From positions 1 through 21,205 of the forward strand of contig DATDKZ010000051.1 of the NCBI GenBank assembly GCA_036519575.1: a stretch of DNA of 21,205 bases, read 5' to 3'. The number at the start of each line of letters is the position of its first letter. Position 1 is the stretch's first letter. Shown one piece after another: positions 6,273-14,572 of the stretch. Made by a program: the position numbers and the translations under genes. The DNA comes from AC-69 sp036519575 (lineage in GTDB: Bacteria; Actinomycetota; UBA4738; HRBIN12). The notes beneath the pieces were generated by a model. That model did not search any database. It saw only the letters and a program-made list of their open reading frames with translations, and was not told where the DNA came from.

Positions 6273-7739
6273 GTGACGGTGACGGAAGCTCCATCAACAT
6301 CAACCGATCCCATCAATCGGCGACCGATCGATCTCGCTTGGGCCAGCTTGGCAGCTTTCGTGCCCGCGATCGTCGTGCTGCTGTCGCGGATGGACACGAT
6401 CGACCTCGCTTACCACCTGCGAGCGGGGAATATGATCCTCGCGAGCCATTCGATCCCCCGGGTCGACACCTTCACGTTCACAGCCGCCGGCGCTCCGTGG
6501 ATCGATCAACAGTGGGGCGCTCAGGTGATCTTGGCATCCTCGATGAAAGCGGGTGGCTGGCCAACCCTCGCTGCGCTGCAAGCCATCCTCGTTGCAGTGA
6601 CGTTCCTTTTCGTCTATCTGGCCTGTCGGACTTCGGGTGCGAGCGTCCGCCTCTGTTCAGTCCTTGCCCTTGGAGGGTTCTTCATCGCGTCCCCCGCTCT
6701 GGCGATGCGACCCCAACTTCTTGCCATCGCGCTGTTCGCGGTAGCACTTTGGGCGGTTGCATCACGCGATCGGCATCAGAGCCGACTGTGGATCGTCCCC
6801 CTCGCTGCTGCCGCCTGCGCAAACATCCATGGGAGCTTTCCGCTGTTCCCTCTCCTCCCGGGGATGGCATGGCTTGAGGATCTTCATCGCAAAGATCCCA
6901 GGGCCGGGAAGGCGCTGGCAGTCACTGTCGCAACCATCGCGGCAACGTTCCTCAATCCTTTCGGCCCGAGAGTGTGGAGCTACGTTGCATCTCTCTCAAC
7001 CGATCCTGTGATCCGACGAACCATCACGGAATGGGCACCAACCACGCTCGCGCATGTCTCAGGTTGGTTGATGTTGGGATCGGGTCTTGGAGTCGCCTGG
7101 TACTTCGCGCGGCGCACGATCGTCGTCCCATGGCCTGCCTTGCTCTGGCTCGCGATCTTTTTCGTCCTCGCGATGGCCGCGCAGCGCGCGATCGTCTGGT
7201 GGGCGCTCGTGGCCCCCGTGATCCTGTCCCAGATAGCCGTCCCATCCCCCCGATCAGCGATACGACACGACCCAGCTCTTGCCGAGAGAACGGAGGCCAG
7301 ATCACCAGCTGTCGCTCTGTTGGTCGTCATGGTTCTTTGTCTCGTGGTGTTGGCCCCCTGGTGGAGAGGTTCTGACGTCGATCGGTACGTCATCTCCCCA
7401 ACACCAGGTCTTACGTCGGCCATCCAAGGGCTTCCGGGCGGCACACGATTGCTGGCGGATCAGCCCTGGGCGTCCTGGTTCGAGTACGCCACCCCGGAAG
7501 CGAAGGTGTTCGTCGATTCTCGGATCGAAGTCTTCCCTGCGGATGTATGGCACGACTACGGTCAGGTCGCCTACGCGGGGGCAGGATGGTCTGACGTGCT
7601 GAAGCATTGGGACGTGCAAGCGATCGCAGCGTCGAAAGAGGGCGACACGACGTGGCAATTGATCCCGACACTTCTGGAAGATCCAGATTGGCGGATCGCG
7701 TACGAGGATCCGGAGGGGATCCTCTTCGTCCGGTCGTGA
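6273..7739 (+). CDS. Polytopic membrane protein, GT-C-like, paralogue A of three
   Basis: 488 residues with many membrane segments and a soluble C-terminal part of about 120 residues. After the first helix comes a loop with IDLAYHLRAG (Asp 44) and DTFTFT, then PWIDQQWGAQ (76-84); later RPQL (146-149) and ANIHGSF (183-189). The C-terminal domain contains VFVDSRIEVFP (412-422) and WHDYGQV. The same landmarks occur in the proteins at 14573-16063 and 16063-17499. An Asp in the first outer loop is a general feature of GT-C glycosyltransferases, so a lipid-linked-sugar transferase is plausible, but substrate and activity are unknown. The start may be GTG at 6273, possibly leaderless, or GTG at 6279, which has GGAG five bases upstream. 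It is divergent from the pilus operon and its stop abuts that of the next gene. Confidence 0.85.
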   Translation: MTVTEAPSTSTDPINRRPIDLAWASLAAFVPAIVVLLSRMDTIDLAYHLRAGNMILASHSIPRVDTFTFTAAGAPWIDQQWGAQVILASSMKAGGWPTLAALQAILVAVTFLFVYLACRTSGASVRLCSVLALGGFFIASPALAMRPQLLAIALFAVALWAVASRDRHQSRLWIVPLAAAACANIHGSFPLFPLLPGMAWLEDLHRKDPRAGKALAVTVATIAATFLNPFGPRVWSYVASLSTDPVIRRTITEWAPTTLAHVSGWLMLGSGLGVAWYFARRTIVVPWPALLWLAIFFVLAMAAQRAIVWWALVAPVILSQIAVPSPRSAIRHDPALAERTEARSPAVALLVVMVLCLVVLAPWWRGSDVDRYVISPTPGLTSAIQGLPGGTRLLADQPWASWFEYATPEAKVFVDSRIEVFPADVWHDYGQVAYAGAGWSDVLKHWDVQAIAASKEGDTTWQLIPTLLEDPDWRIAYEDPEGILFVRS

Positions 7740-8450
7740 CTACTCGGCTGAGCCGACGCTGACCATCCCGGAACGGGCGGCCATCCGGATCGCGGAGAGC
7801 CGGTTGCCCACCCCGAGCTTTCCGTAGATCCGTCCGAGGTGCGTGGTCACCGTCCGTTCGCGGACCCCCAACCGCGTGGCTATCTGTCGGGCGGTCAGCC
7901 CCTCGGCGGCAACCGCCAGGACCTCGCGTTCGCGACCCGTGAGGCGGACGTCGAGATCGCGGCGAAGGTCGATGCTGTCGGCGATCTGGCCGACCGCGGT
8001 CGCGACCGGCCCCTGCAGGACCATCTCACGGTCGGCGACCTTGATGATCGCGCCTAGGAAGTCGCCCGGGTCGATGTTCTTGTCGACGTACCCATCGGCA
8101 CCCACGAAGAGCGCACGGCTGACCATCGTCGGGTCGGCGTTCGCTCCCATCGCGAGGATCGCGTGAGACGGGAAGCGCTCGCGCACGGTGCGGATCAACC
8201 ACGAGGCATCGTGCTCGCCCTCGAGCCCCAGACCTACCAGCACCACGACGCGCGAGCGGCGGACGCGAGCGAGCGCATCCACCCCGTCCAGGCCGTCGCC
8301 GGCTTCAGCCAGGATCTCCATATCGGGCCGCTCGTCGATCAGGAGAGAGAGTCCTGCGCGAACGACGGGGAGCGGGTCGATGAGGACGACGCCGAGCTTC
8401 CGACGGACTGCCGGAGGTGAGGCTGCCTCGGGGGATGGTCGCCTGCTCAT
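7740..8450 (-). CDS. NarL/FixJ-type regulator with receiver lacking the phospho-Asp
   Basis: 236 residues: an N-terminal receiver-like domain (about 19-140) and a LuxR-type helix-turn-helix (about 168-226, LTGREREVLAVAAEGLTARQ onward). The receiver is atypical. Aligned to its neighbour at 8556-9221, the phospho-acceptor position falls in VVVLVGLGLEG and is Gly 73, not Asp, and the acidic pair is reduced to Asp 25 followed by Pro. The Lys of GYVDK (124) is retained. Such regulators may work independently of phosphorylation or bind a ligand. No good Shine-Dalgarno sequence precedes the ATG at 8450. It is third of three regulators on this strand, after a 105-base gap, and converges directly on the gene ending at 7739. 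Confidence 0.9.
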   Translation of the reverse strand: MSRRPSPEAASPPAVRRKLGVVLIDPLPVVRAGLSLLIDERPDMEILAEAGDGLDGVDALARVRRSRVVVLVGLGLEGEHDASWLIRTVRERFPSHAILAMGANADPTMVSRALFVGADGYVDKNIDPGDFLGAIIKVADREMVLQGPVATAVGQIADSIDLRRDLDVRLTGREREVLAVAAEGLTARQIATRLGVRERTVTTHLGRIYGKLGVGNRLSAIRMAARSGMVSVGSAE

Positions 8451-8555
8451 CGCTGTCGTACTGCCATCAGGGTACTCCAGAACGCCGATGGGGCGACCGC
8501 CGATGGCGGTCTCCCCAAAGACGTATCGGCAGGTCAGCGAGGCCGCCTGAGTCGG

Positions 8556-9221
8556 CTATCGCAGCTCGATGAGCCCGAGGGACGCCGCCCGTGAGACCGC
8601 CTGGACCCGGCTTCGAACGGCGAGCTTCCGGTAGAGGTTCGCCACGTGTGTCTCGACGGTGCGGGGCGAGATGTCCAGCCGCCGGCCGATCTGCTGCATC
8701 GTGAGGCCTTCGGCGAGGAGCTCCAGGATCTCCCGCTCTCGGGACGTCAACGACGCATCGATCTCCGAGCTCTCCCGCGCCTGCCGAGCGAACCGTCCGA
8801 GCTCCAGGACGGCGGCTTGCTCCAGCGTCGGATCGATCACTCGCTCGCCGTCGAGGACGCGACGGATCGCGTCCCCGATCCGTCGAAGCCCGTCGGGCTT
8901 GATCAGATAGGCATCGACGCCGAGCCGCATCACGCCCAGCGCCGTGGCACCGTCGGCTCGCTCCGACACGACGACGACCAGACCGCGGAAGCCCTGGTCT
9001 CGCAACGATCGCAGGACATCGACGCCGTCCGTCCCTGGAAGATCGAGGTCGATCACGGCAAGCTCCGGCATGAGCGACGTGGCCGCGGCGACGGCAGCCG
9101 GCCCATCGCCCGCCTCGGCCACGATCTGCACGTTCGGAAGCGCGTCGCACGCGAGCCGAACGACGCCGAGGATGACCGGATGACCGCCCACGACGAGGAC
9201 GCGTGCGGGGCTGATCGACAT
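8556..9221 (-). CDS. NarL/FixJ-type regulator with receiver lacking the acidic pair
   Basis: 221 residues: receiver domain (about 6-125) plus LuxR-type helix-turn-helix (about 157-213, with LTSREREILELLAEGLTMQQ). The phospho-acceptor Asp 58 (AVIDLDLPGTDG) and Lys 108 (AYLIKP) are present, but the two acidic residues that normally bind the metal ion are Gly 12 and Gly 13 (VLVVGGHPV). Phosphorylation could therefore be impaired. No Shine-Dalgarno sequence is visible; instead TAGCCT lies six bases before the ATG, suggesting a leaderless transcript. It follows the regulator at 9261-9917 with a 39-base gap. No sensor kinase is adjacent. Confidence 0.9.
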   Translation of the reverse strand: MSISPARVLVVGGHPVILGVVRLACDALPNVQIVAEAGDGPAAVAAATSLMPELAVIDLDLPGTDGVDVLRSLRDQGFRGLVVVVSERADGATALGVMRLGVDAYLIKPDGLRRIGDAIRRVLDGERVIDPTLEQAAVLELGRFARQARESSEIDASLTSREREILELLAEGLTMQQIGRRLDISPRTVETHVANLYRKLAVRSRVQAVSRAASLGLIELR

Positions 9222-9227
9222 GTTCGG

Positions 9228-9233
9228 AGGCTA
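9228..9233 (-). promoter_or_regulatory. Possible -10 box of a leaderless regulator transcript
   Basis: Minus-strand TAGCCT ends six bases before the ATG at 9221. No ribosome-binding site fits in this space. This supports a leaderless start for the regulator gene, although read-through from the gene before it is also possible. Confidence 0.35.
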
Positions 9234-9260
9234 CTCGGCGTTCGCGATGGCCGCGATGCC

Positions 9261-9917
9261 TCAGGCGCTCGCGGGCATCGCGATCGCCCCGAAGCGCCAG
9301 GCCAGCCGGACGGCCTCCACCTTCGAGTGCACGCCGAGCTTCGCCAGGACGTTCTTGACGTGGCTCTGAACGGTCATCGGGCTGATGCCGAGAAGCGCGG
9401 CGATCTCGAAGGTGCTCCGCCCATCGGACAGCAGTCGGAGCACCTCGAGCTCGCGAACCGTCAACGAATCGAGGTTGGTGGCCCCGTTGAGATCGGCACG
9501 GACGGAACGCAGCCGGTCGACCAATGAGGACAGGTGGTCGTCGGGAAGCACCAGCTCGCCGGCGATCGCTCGCCGGATCGCATCCTCCATCTCCGCAGGT
9601 GCGCCCCACGAAGGCAGGAGGCCACTGGCTCCTGCGGTCACGATCGCCGACCCGAGCTCGGGGTCCTGTTCGGTCGTGGCGGCGATGACACGGACGTCGT
9701 GCACCGCCTCGCACACTTCCACCAGGGCCGCGAGACCGTGCCCGTCGTCCCGCTCCAGATCGACCACGATCACATCCGGCTCAGCGCGGAGGGCCGCCAC
9801 GCCTGGGGCGAACGGCCCGAGCACCCGGAACCCGGTGCCGTGCCCCCACGCCAGCCGGAGGCTCTCGACGAGCCGGTTGTGGTCATCGACCACCGAGACG
9901 CGGAGGCGACCATCCAT
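9261..9917 (-). CDS. NarL/FixJ-type regulator with receiver lacking the conserved Lys
   Basis: 218 residues: receiver (about 5-120) plus LuxR-type helix-turn-helix (about 150-207, LTVRELEVLRLLSDGRSTFE onward). It keeps the acidic pair Asp 11-Asp 12 and the phospho-acceptor Asp 53 (VIVVDLERDDG), but the position of the conserved Lys, usually in a GYLLK-like motif, reads SGLLPSWG, so Lys is replaced. First of three tandem regulators and divergent from the DUF255 gene, with 78 bases between starts. The Shine-Dalgarno region before the ATG at 9917 is weak. Target genes are unknown; the nearest candidates are the flanking operons. Confidence 0.9.
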   Translation of the reverse strand: MDGRLRVSVVDDHNRLVESLRLAWGHGTGFRVLGPFAPGVAALRAEPDVIVVDLERDDGHGLAALVEVCEAVHDVRVIAATTEQDPELGSAIVTAGASGLLPSWGAPAEMEDAIRRAIAGELVLPDDHLSSLVDRLRSVRADLNGATNLDSLTVRELEVLRLLSDGRSTFEIAALLGISPMTVQSHVKNVLAKLGVHSKVEAVRLAWRFGAIAMPASA

Positions 9918-9995
9918 CTTGTATCACCATCGGCTGCCGCGGCCGGGTTCTGAACGCCGATGTGGGAGCTCGCATGGCCGTGCAGACTGGTGGTG

Positions 9996-12014
9996 ATGAC
10001 CGAACGCCAGGCGAACCGGCTCGCGGGAGCGTCCAGCCCGTACCTCCTGCAGCACGCCCACAACCCCGTGGACTGGTTCCCGTGGGGAGAAGAAGCCTTC
10101 GTCAAGGCCCGGAGTGAGGACCGCCCCGTGTTCCTGTCGGTCGGCTACGCCGCCTGTCACTGGTGCCACGTGATGGAGCGGGAATCCTTCGAGGATGAGA
10201 CGACCGCGAAGCTCCTGAACGAGCGGTTCGTCGCGATCAAGGTGGACCGGGAGGAGCGGCCCGACGTGGACGGCATCTACATGGACGCCGTCCAGGCGAT
10301 GTCCGGGAGCGGCGGATGGCCGATGTCGGTCTTCCTCACGCCCGAAGGCAAGCCGTTCTACGCCGGCACGTACTTCCCGGATGAGCCGCGCCACGGGCTG
10401 CCCTCGTTCCGACAGGTGCTCGAGGGGATCGCCGACGCGTGGGCGACGAGGCGCGACGAGGTGGACGTTCAGAGCGGCCGGGTGATCGAGTCGATCCGTC
10501 GCGCCGGCGCCTTGGAAGCCTCCGACGAGCCGCTCACCGGCGCCGTCGCGGACGAGGCCTTCCAGACCCTCCGCCACGCGTTCGACCCACCCTGGGGAGG
10601 CTTCGGCGGCGCACCGAAGTTCCCGCAACCGATGACGCTCGAGTTCGTGCTCCGTCAGGCGATCCGTGACGTTCCCGACGCCCTGGAGATGGTGGTGCTC
10701 ACGCTCGATCGCATGGCGCGCGGCGGCATGTTCGATCAGCTCGGCGGCGGGTTCGCCCGGTATTCCACGGACGTCGCGTGGATGGTGCCGCACTTCGAGA
10801 AGATGCTGTACGACAACGCGCAGCTCGCATTGCTCTACGCGCGCGCGTGGCTCGTCACCCGGAACGATCACGACCGCGAGATCGCTTCGCGAACGCTCGA
10901 CTACCTGCTGCGCGAGATGCGTCATCCCGAGGGCGGCTTCTTCTCGTCGCAGGATGCCGACAGCGAAGGGGTCGAAGGGAAGTTCTTCGTCTGGTCGTGG
11001 CAGGAGCTCGTGTCGCTCGTCGGGGAGGAAGCCGCGGAGGCGTTCGGCGCCACGCCCGGGGGCAACTGGGACGGGACGAACGTGTTGCGTGCCCCGGCCG
11101 GGAACGGCAGATGGGACCAGGCCAGGAGCCGTTTATTCGAGGCGCGCGAGGCGCGGGTGCGTCCCGCCGTCGACGACAAGATCCTGACCGCCTGGAACGC
11201 CCTCGCGATCCGCGCCTTCGCGGAGGCGGGACGCATCTTCGACGACCGGACCTACGTGGAAGCCGCCGTCAGCTGCGCAGCGTTCGTCTGGGACCACCTG
11301 CGGCGTGAGGACGGACGGCTGCTCCGCTCGTGGCGCGAGGGGGTCGCCGGAGTTCGGGGCTTCGCCGACGACCATGCGCTCCTGGCGGGCGCGTTCCTCA
11401 CGCTCTACGAGACGACCTCCGACGTCCGATGGTTCGTCGCGGCGCGGGAGCTGTGCGACACGCTGCTCGACCGGTTCGCCGATCGGGAACGCGGCGGCTT
11501 CTTCCAGACGGGTTCCGACGCCGACGAGCTCGTGATCCGACCCAAGGATCTCTACGACAACGCGGTCCCCAGCGGGAACTCGGCGGCTGCCGAGGCGCTC
11601 TTTCGGCTCGCCCTGTTCAGCGGCGAGGCGCGGTACGAAGAAGCCGCCGTATCGGCCTTGCGGCTGGTTCGCGACGCCCTCCCGTCCGCTCCGAGCGGGT
11701 TCGGACAGGCGCTCTGCGCACTCGACCTCTACCTCGGCCCGTCCTACGAGGTCGCGATCGTGGGGGATCCGCAGGCCCCGGACACGAGGGCCCTCGTTGA
11801 CGAGGTACTCAGGACACGCTGGCGGCCGAACCTCGTGCTGGCGGTCGCGTCACCCAAAGACGTCGACGCCGCTGAGACCGTCGCCTTGCTCTCGGATCGA
11901 CCACCGATCGGCGACCACGCGACCGCGTACGTCTGTCAGCGGTTCGTTTGCAGGATGCCCACGACAGACCTAAAGGGACTTGCGAAGGCACTCGATGTCC
12001 TCGATAGCTCGTAA
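9996..12014 (+). CDS. DUF255 thioredoxin-like protein (YyaL/SPATA20 family)
   Basis: 672 residues from the ATG at 9996; 12 further codons are open upstream, but homologues begin near N-R-L-x-x-x-x-S-P-Y-L-L-Q-H, which this start preserves. The N-terminal thioredoxin-like domain contains HNPVDWFPWG, then ACHWCHVMERESFED with the CxxC pair Cys 54 and Cys 57, and KVDREERPDVDG, all hallmarks of the family. The rest is an alpha/alpha-barrel-like region resembling glycosidase or epimerase folds (for example WMVPHFEKMLYDNAQL and SGNSAAAEALFRLA). Length matches the usual 670-700. The family is widespread from bacteria to animals, and its biochemical role is not firmly known. It is cytoplasmic by sequence: no signal peptide is seen. 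No obvious link to its neighbours. Confidence 0.95.
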   Translation: MTERQANRLAGASSPYLLQHAHNPVDWFPWGEEAFVKARSEDRPVFLSVGYAACHWCHVMERESFEDETTAKLLNERFVAIKVDREERPDVDGIYMDAVQAMSGSGGWPMSVFLTPEGKPFYAGTYFPDEPRHGLPSFRQVLEGIADAWATRRDEVDVQSGRVIESIRRAGALEASDEPLTGAVADEAFQTLRHAFDPPWGGFGGAPKFPQPMTLEFVLRQAIRDVPDALEMVVLTLDRMARGGMFDQLGGGFARYSTDVAWMVPHFEKMLYDNAQLALLYARAWLVTRNDHDREIASRTLDYLLREMRHPEGGFFSSQDADSEGVEGKFFVWSWQELVSLVGEEAAEAFGATPGGNWDGTNVLRAPAGNGRWDQARSRLFEAREARVRPAVDDKILTAWNALAIRAFAEAGRIFDDRTYVEAAVSCAAFVWDHLRREDGRLLRSWREGVAGVRGFADDHALLAGAFLTLYETTSDVRWFVAARELCDTLLDRFADRERGGFFQTGSDADELVIRPKDLYDNAVPSGNSAAAEALFRLALFSGEARYEEAAVSALRLVRDALPSAPSGFGQALCALDLYLGPSYEVAIVGDPQAPDTRALVDEVLRTRWRPNLVLAVASPKDVDAAETVALLSDRPPIGDHATAYVCQRFVCRMPTTDLKGLAKALDVLDSS

Positions 12015-12088
12015 GTTCCTCGGACTCCGTTGTTCGTTTCGGGTCTGTTCCGAGAGCATGATGTGGGCGTGAAGAGCGAGGCTCCCAG

Positions 12089-13312
12089 TTGCCGTTGACC
12101 GACACCACCGACAGAGACGTTGGATCGGATGCAGCTGGTCACGTCCATCCTGCTCGAGAGCTCGTCCCCCTTCGGGACGGCATCTTCTTCTGCCTGATCG
12201 TGTTCGTATCTCTCCGACTCGTCTTCTCGCTGGCAGGTGTTCTTGGCGTCCGATACACGGAGCCGGATCCGTCAGCGTTGTTGCCCGGCGCGCCGCCGGC
12301 TTCGTACGTGATCCCTGCGACACCTGGGTTGCATAACGCGTGGGACGGCATGCAACGTTGGGATGCCCCGTGGTTCCTGTGGATCTCGCACACCGGATGG
12401 GGTGCGGGCGCCACCATCGCGTACTCGCCAGGCTACCCCGTTGCCATCAGCATCCTCGACCCGGCTCTCTTCGGCCACGAGCTTCCAGCCGCGCTCACGA
12501 TCTCGAACCTCTCCTATCTGGGTGCGCTCATCGTCTTGTTCTCGTTGACGACGATGGAGTGGGGCAGGGACCGGGCCCCCTGGGCCGTACTTCTCCTTGC
12601 TGTGTATCCGGGTTCTCTGTTCTTCCTCGCTCCCTACAGCGACGCCCCGTTCCTCTTCGTAAGCCTTCTCTCATTGAGGTGGGCCAGATCAGGACGCTGG
12701 GAACTCGCGGCGATCGCTGGGATCACGGCTTGCCTCTTCCGCAACATCGGCGTAGCTCTCGTGCCGGCATTACTGATCGAAGCGAGGACTCAGTCCGGAC
12801 CGCGGTCCCGGAGGGCTCAAACCGCCTATGCAGCTTCTGTCGCGATAGGGCCGCTCGTTCCGCTCGTCGCTTCCGCGGTTCTCGGCCACGGATTCTTCGA
12901 GCCGATGAACGCTCAGCGATATTGGGGACGCGTTGCCACCTTCCCGCTTGTCTCGATCGGCAAGGGACTCGCGTTCGCCCTCGATGCCGTCGTGGGTCGG
13001 GGCGGGATCTTCTACCTCGTGGACGCCGTCCAGGTTGGGATCGTGCTGCTTCTGGCGATACTTGGCGCGCGGAAGCTCCCTCGGACGTACTCAGTCTATG
13101 TCTGGGTGTCCCTCGCGATCCCTCTTTCGTTCCCGCAACCGGGACACCCCTTCATCTCGGTGACCCGTTACGCGGCGGTCCTCTTCCCGCTGGCATGGGT
13201 TGCGCTCGACGCACTGAAAGGACGAGGTCGCTTGATCCTCGCGACATCGATCTCGCTGGCCTGCGAAGTCGCGCTCGCCGTTTGGTTCATGAACTGGGGT
13301 CCGGTGGTCTAG
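12089..13312 (+). CDS. PIG-V/Gpi18-like GT-C mannosyltransferase
   Basis: 407 residues, TTG start, with about nine or ten hydrophobic segments. After the first helix (about 32-53) a loop carries NAWDGMQRWDAPWFLWIS (Asp 86, Asp 92) and then AYSPGYPVAI (111-120). The W-D-x-x-W-[FY] followed by a [FS]-P-x-Y-P motif is characteristic of the PIG-V/Gpi18 family, where the Asp is thought to be catalytic. Bacterial members are presumed to transfer mannose or another sugar from a polyprenyl-phosphate donor outside the membrane; the acceptor here is unknown. An in-frame stop at 12059-12061 limits the start to TTG at 12089 or 12095; GAGG lies about nine bases before the first. The 74 bases before the gene hold no clear promoter. 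Convergent with the MarP-like gene. Confidence 0.8.
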   Translation: MPLTDTTDRDVGSDAAGHVHPARELVPLRDGIFFCLIVFVSLRLVFSLAGVLGVRYTEPDPSALLPGAPPASYVIPATPGLHNAWDGMQRWDAPWFLWISHTGWGAGATIAYSPGYPVAISILDPALFGHELPAALTISNLSYLGALIVLFSLTTMEWGRDRAPWAVLLLAVYPGSLFFLAPYSDAPFLFVSLLSLRWARSGRWELAAIAGITACLFRNIGVALVPALLIEARTQSGPRSRRAQTAYAASVAIGPLVPLVASAVLGHGFFEPMNAQRYWGRVATFPLVSIGKGLAFALDAVVGRGGIFYLVDAVQVGIVLLLAILGARKLPRTYSVYVWVSLAIPLSFPQPGHPFISVTRYAAVLFPLAWVALDALKGRGRLILATSISLACEVALAVWFMNWGPVV

Positions 13313-13362
13313 GAGCGTGCCGGCCACGTGGGCGATCTGGGCACCCCTCGTCGAGAGCTGCT

Positions 13363-14538
13363 TCATCCAGCAGTTGCGCAGTGTCCTGATGAAACTGTGC
13401 CGGCCTGGTCGATGCCTGCTTGGACGACTGGCGCCAGCACCGCTGATGGGATCGCGTACGACACCGTTGCGTCGAGCACGGATGAGTAGGCAACCATCCC
13501 GGCCGCATCGCCGTCGGGTAAGACGAACGGGCCTCCGCTATCACCGGGCAGCACGGACACCTGCAACTCATACAGCGACCGATGGACCACGCCACCGTTA
13601 TAGATGTCGCGGCTGAGGACACTGATCAGTCCTCGAACGACGGCACCTCGTGCGGTCGGGTGATAGCCCGCGGGAAACCCCACGACCGCTCCCCCGGAGC
13701 CACGCGGCGCCTCTTGCGTTCGCAACGTCAGAGCTGGCGCTGAAAATGTGGGCGAACGGAGGACGGCAACATCGAGGTTCGGGTCAAGTGCGACGAGAAC
13801 TGCAGGGTATCGACGCTCCCCGTCGTAGAGGAATTGATCGTGCGTGCCGGCCACGACGTGAGCGCTCGTGACGACGTAGCCTGCGGACGCGACGAATCCG
13901 GATCCCTCGTTGAACTTGCCTGAGAGGCACCCCGCTCCGAGGACTTCGATGCTGCTCCGGAGGCCGGTGATGGCGGCGGGGTCCGTCTCCGTGGCGGGGG
14001 CGGGCGGAAGACCGGGAAGCGGAACTGGCGGGATCCCGACGAATGCATCGGGAAAGCCGAGGTGGCCAACGACGGACTGCAAGGCCGGGATCAAGCGCGG
14101 GGGTGGTGGCAACGCCGTCGCCAGGGAGCGGACGACCATGGATCCGCTCAGCGCATCCGATACCGAAGCGAAGGGACCCGCGGTCAGGTTCACCGCCAAG
14201 AACCAGGTGACGATGATCAGAGCTGTCACCGAGAAAGCCGATCCAGCGAGGGCATCGAAACGAGCCGCTCGTGGGGTCCCTGCCCGATCGAGGATGCGCT
14301 GCGAGGCCCGTCGTGCAGCGAAATAGGCGCCGCTCAAAGCCGCGATGCCGATCAACGAACACGTCAGGACGACCACGCCGCGACCGAAACCGGACGCGAG
14401 CGAAGCAACCGCCCACGCGACGATGGATCCAAGGATGATGGTCAAGAGCCCGGCCACCTGTGTTATCGCGCCGCTTCGGTAGCCTGCGACCGCAGACAGG
14501 ATCAGGAGGAGGACGAAGACCGCATCGAAGACCTGCAT
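13363..14538 (-). CDS. marP: MarP-like membrane serine protease (CvpA + trypsin-like)
   Basis: 391 residues, close to mycobacterial MarP (about 397). Four N-terminal membrane helices (about 4-20, 25-48, 54-76, 100-120) form a CvpA-like domain, then a Pro-rich linker (144-185), then a chymotrypsin-like protease domain. The triad is His 227 (TSAHVVAG), Asp 256 (NLDVAVLR) and Ser 334 (PGDSGGPF). Cys 204 and Cys 387 bracket the protease domain, as do the disulfide-forming cysteines known in MarP. Known MarP acts outside the membrane in acid and oxidative-stress resistance by processing cell-wall hydrolase; the same role here is inference. The ATG has GGAGG eight bases upstream. It is the last gene of a probable operon, 34 bases after the membrane protein at 14573-16063. 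Confidence 0.9.
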   Translation of the reverse strand: MQVFDAVFVLLLILSAVAGYRSGAITQVAGLLTIILGSIVAWAVASLASGFGRGVVVLTCSLIGIAALSGAYFAARRASQRILDRAGTPRAARFDALAGSAFSVTALIIVTWFLAVNLTAGPFASVSDALSGSMVVRSLATALPPPPRLIPALQSVVGHLGFPDAFVGIPPVPLPGLPPAPATETDPAAITGLRSSIEVLGAGCLSGKFNEGSGFVASAGYVVTSAHVVAGTHDQFLYDGERRYPAVLVALDPNLDVAVLRSPTFSAPALTLRTQEAPRGSGGAVVGFPAGYHPTARGAVVRGLISVLSRDIYNGGVVHRSLYELQVSVLPGDSGGPFVLPDGDAAGMVAYSSVLDATVSYAIPSAVLAPVVQAGIDQAGTVSSGHCATAG

Positions 14539-14572
14539 CGCGCGATCCTCCCTTCACGCTCCCAAGGGGCAG

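Noticed and set aside
8467..9714. 415-codon minus-strand frame across the regulator genes
   Set aside because: Same strand but another frame of two well-supported regulators; dominated by Arg, Gly and Ala.
9924..10925. 333-codon minus-strand frame
   Set aside because: Antisense to the DUF255 gene, whose family motifs are unmistakable.
12017..12052. CTCGGA/TCCGAG inverted repeat after the DUF255 gene as a terminator
   Set aside because: Stem of only six bases with a long loop and no T-run; too weak to list.
13313..13362. Bidirectional terminator between the PIG-V-like and MarP-like genes
   Set aside because: Only short palindromes and a five-base stem with a long loop; no T-run on either strand.
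12340..13389. 349-codon + strand frame
   Set aside because: Alternative frame of the PIG-V-like gene without membrane segments or motifs.
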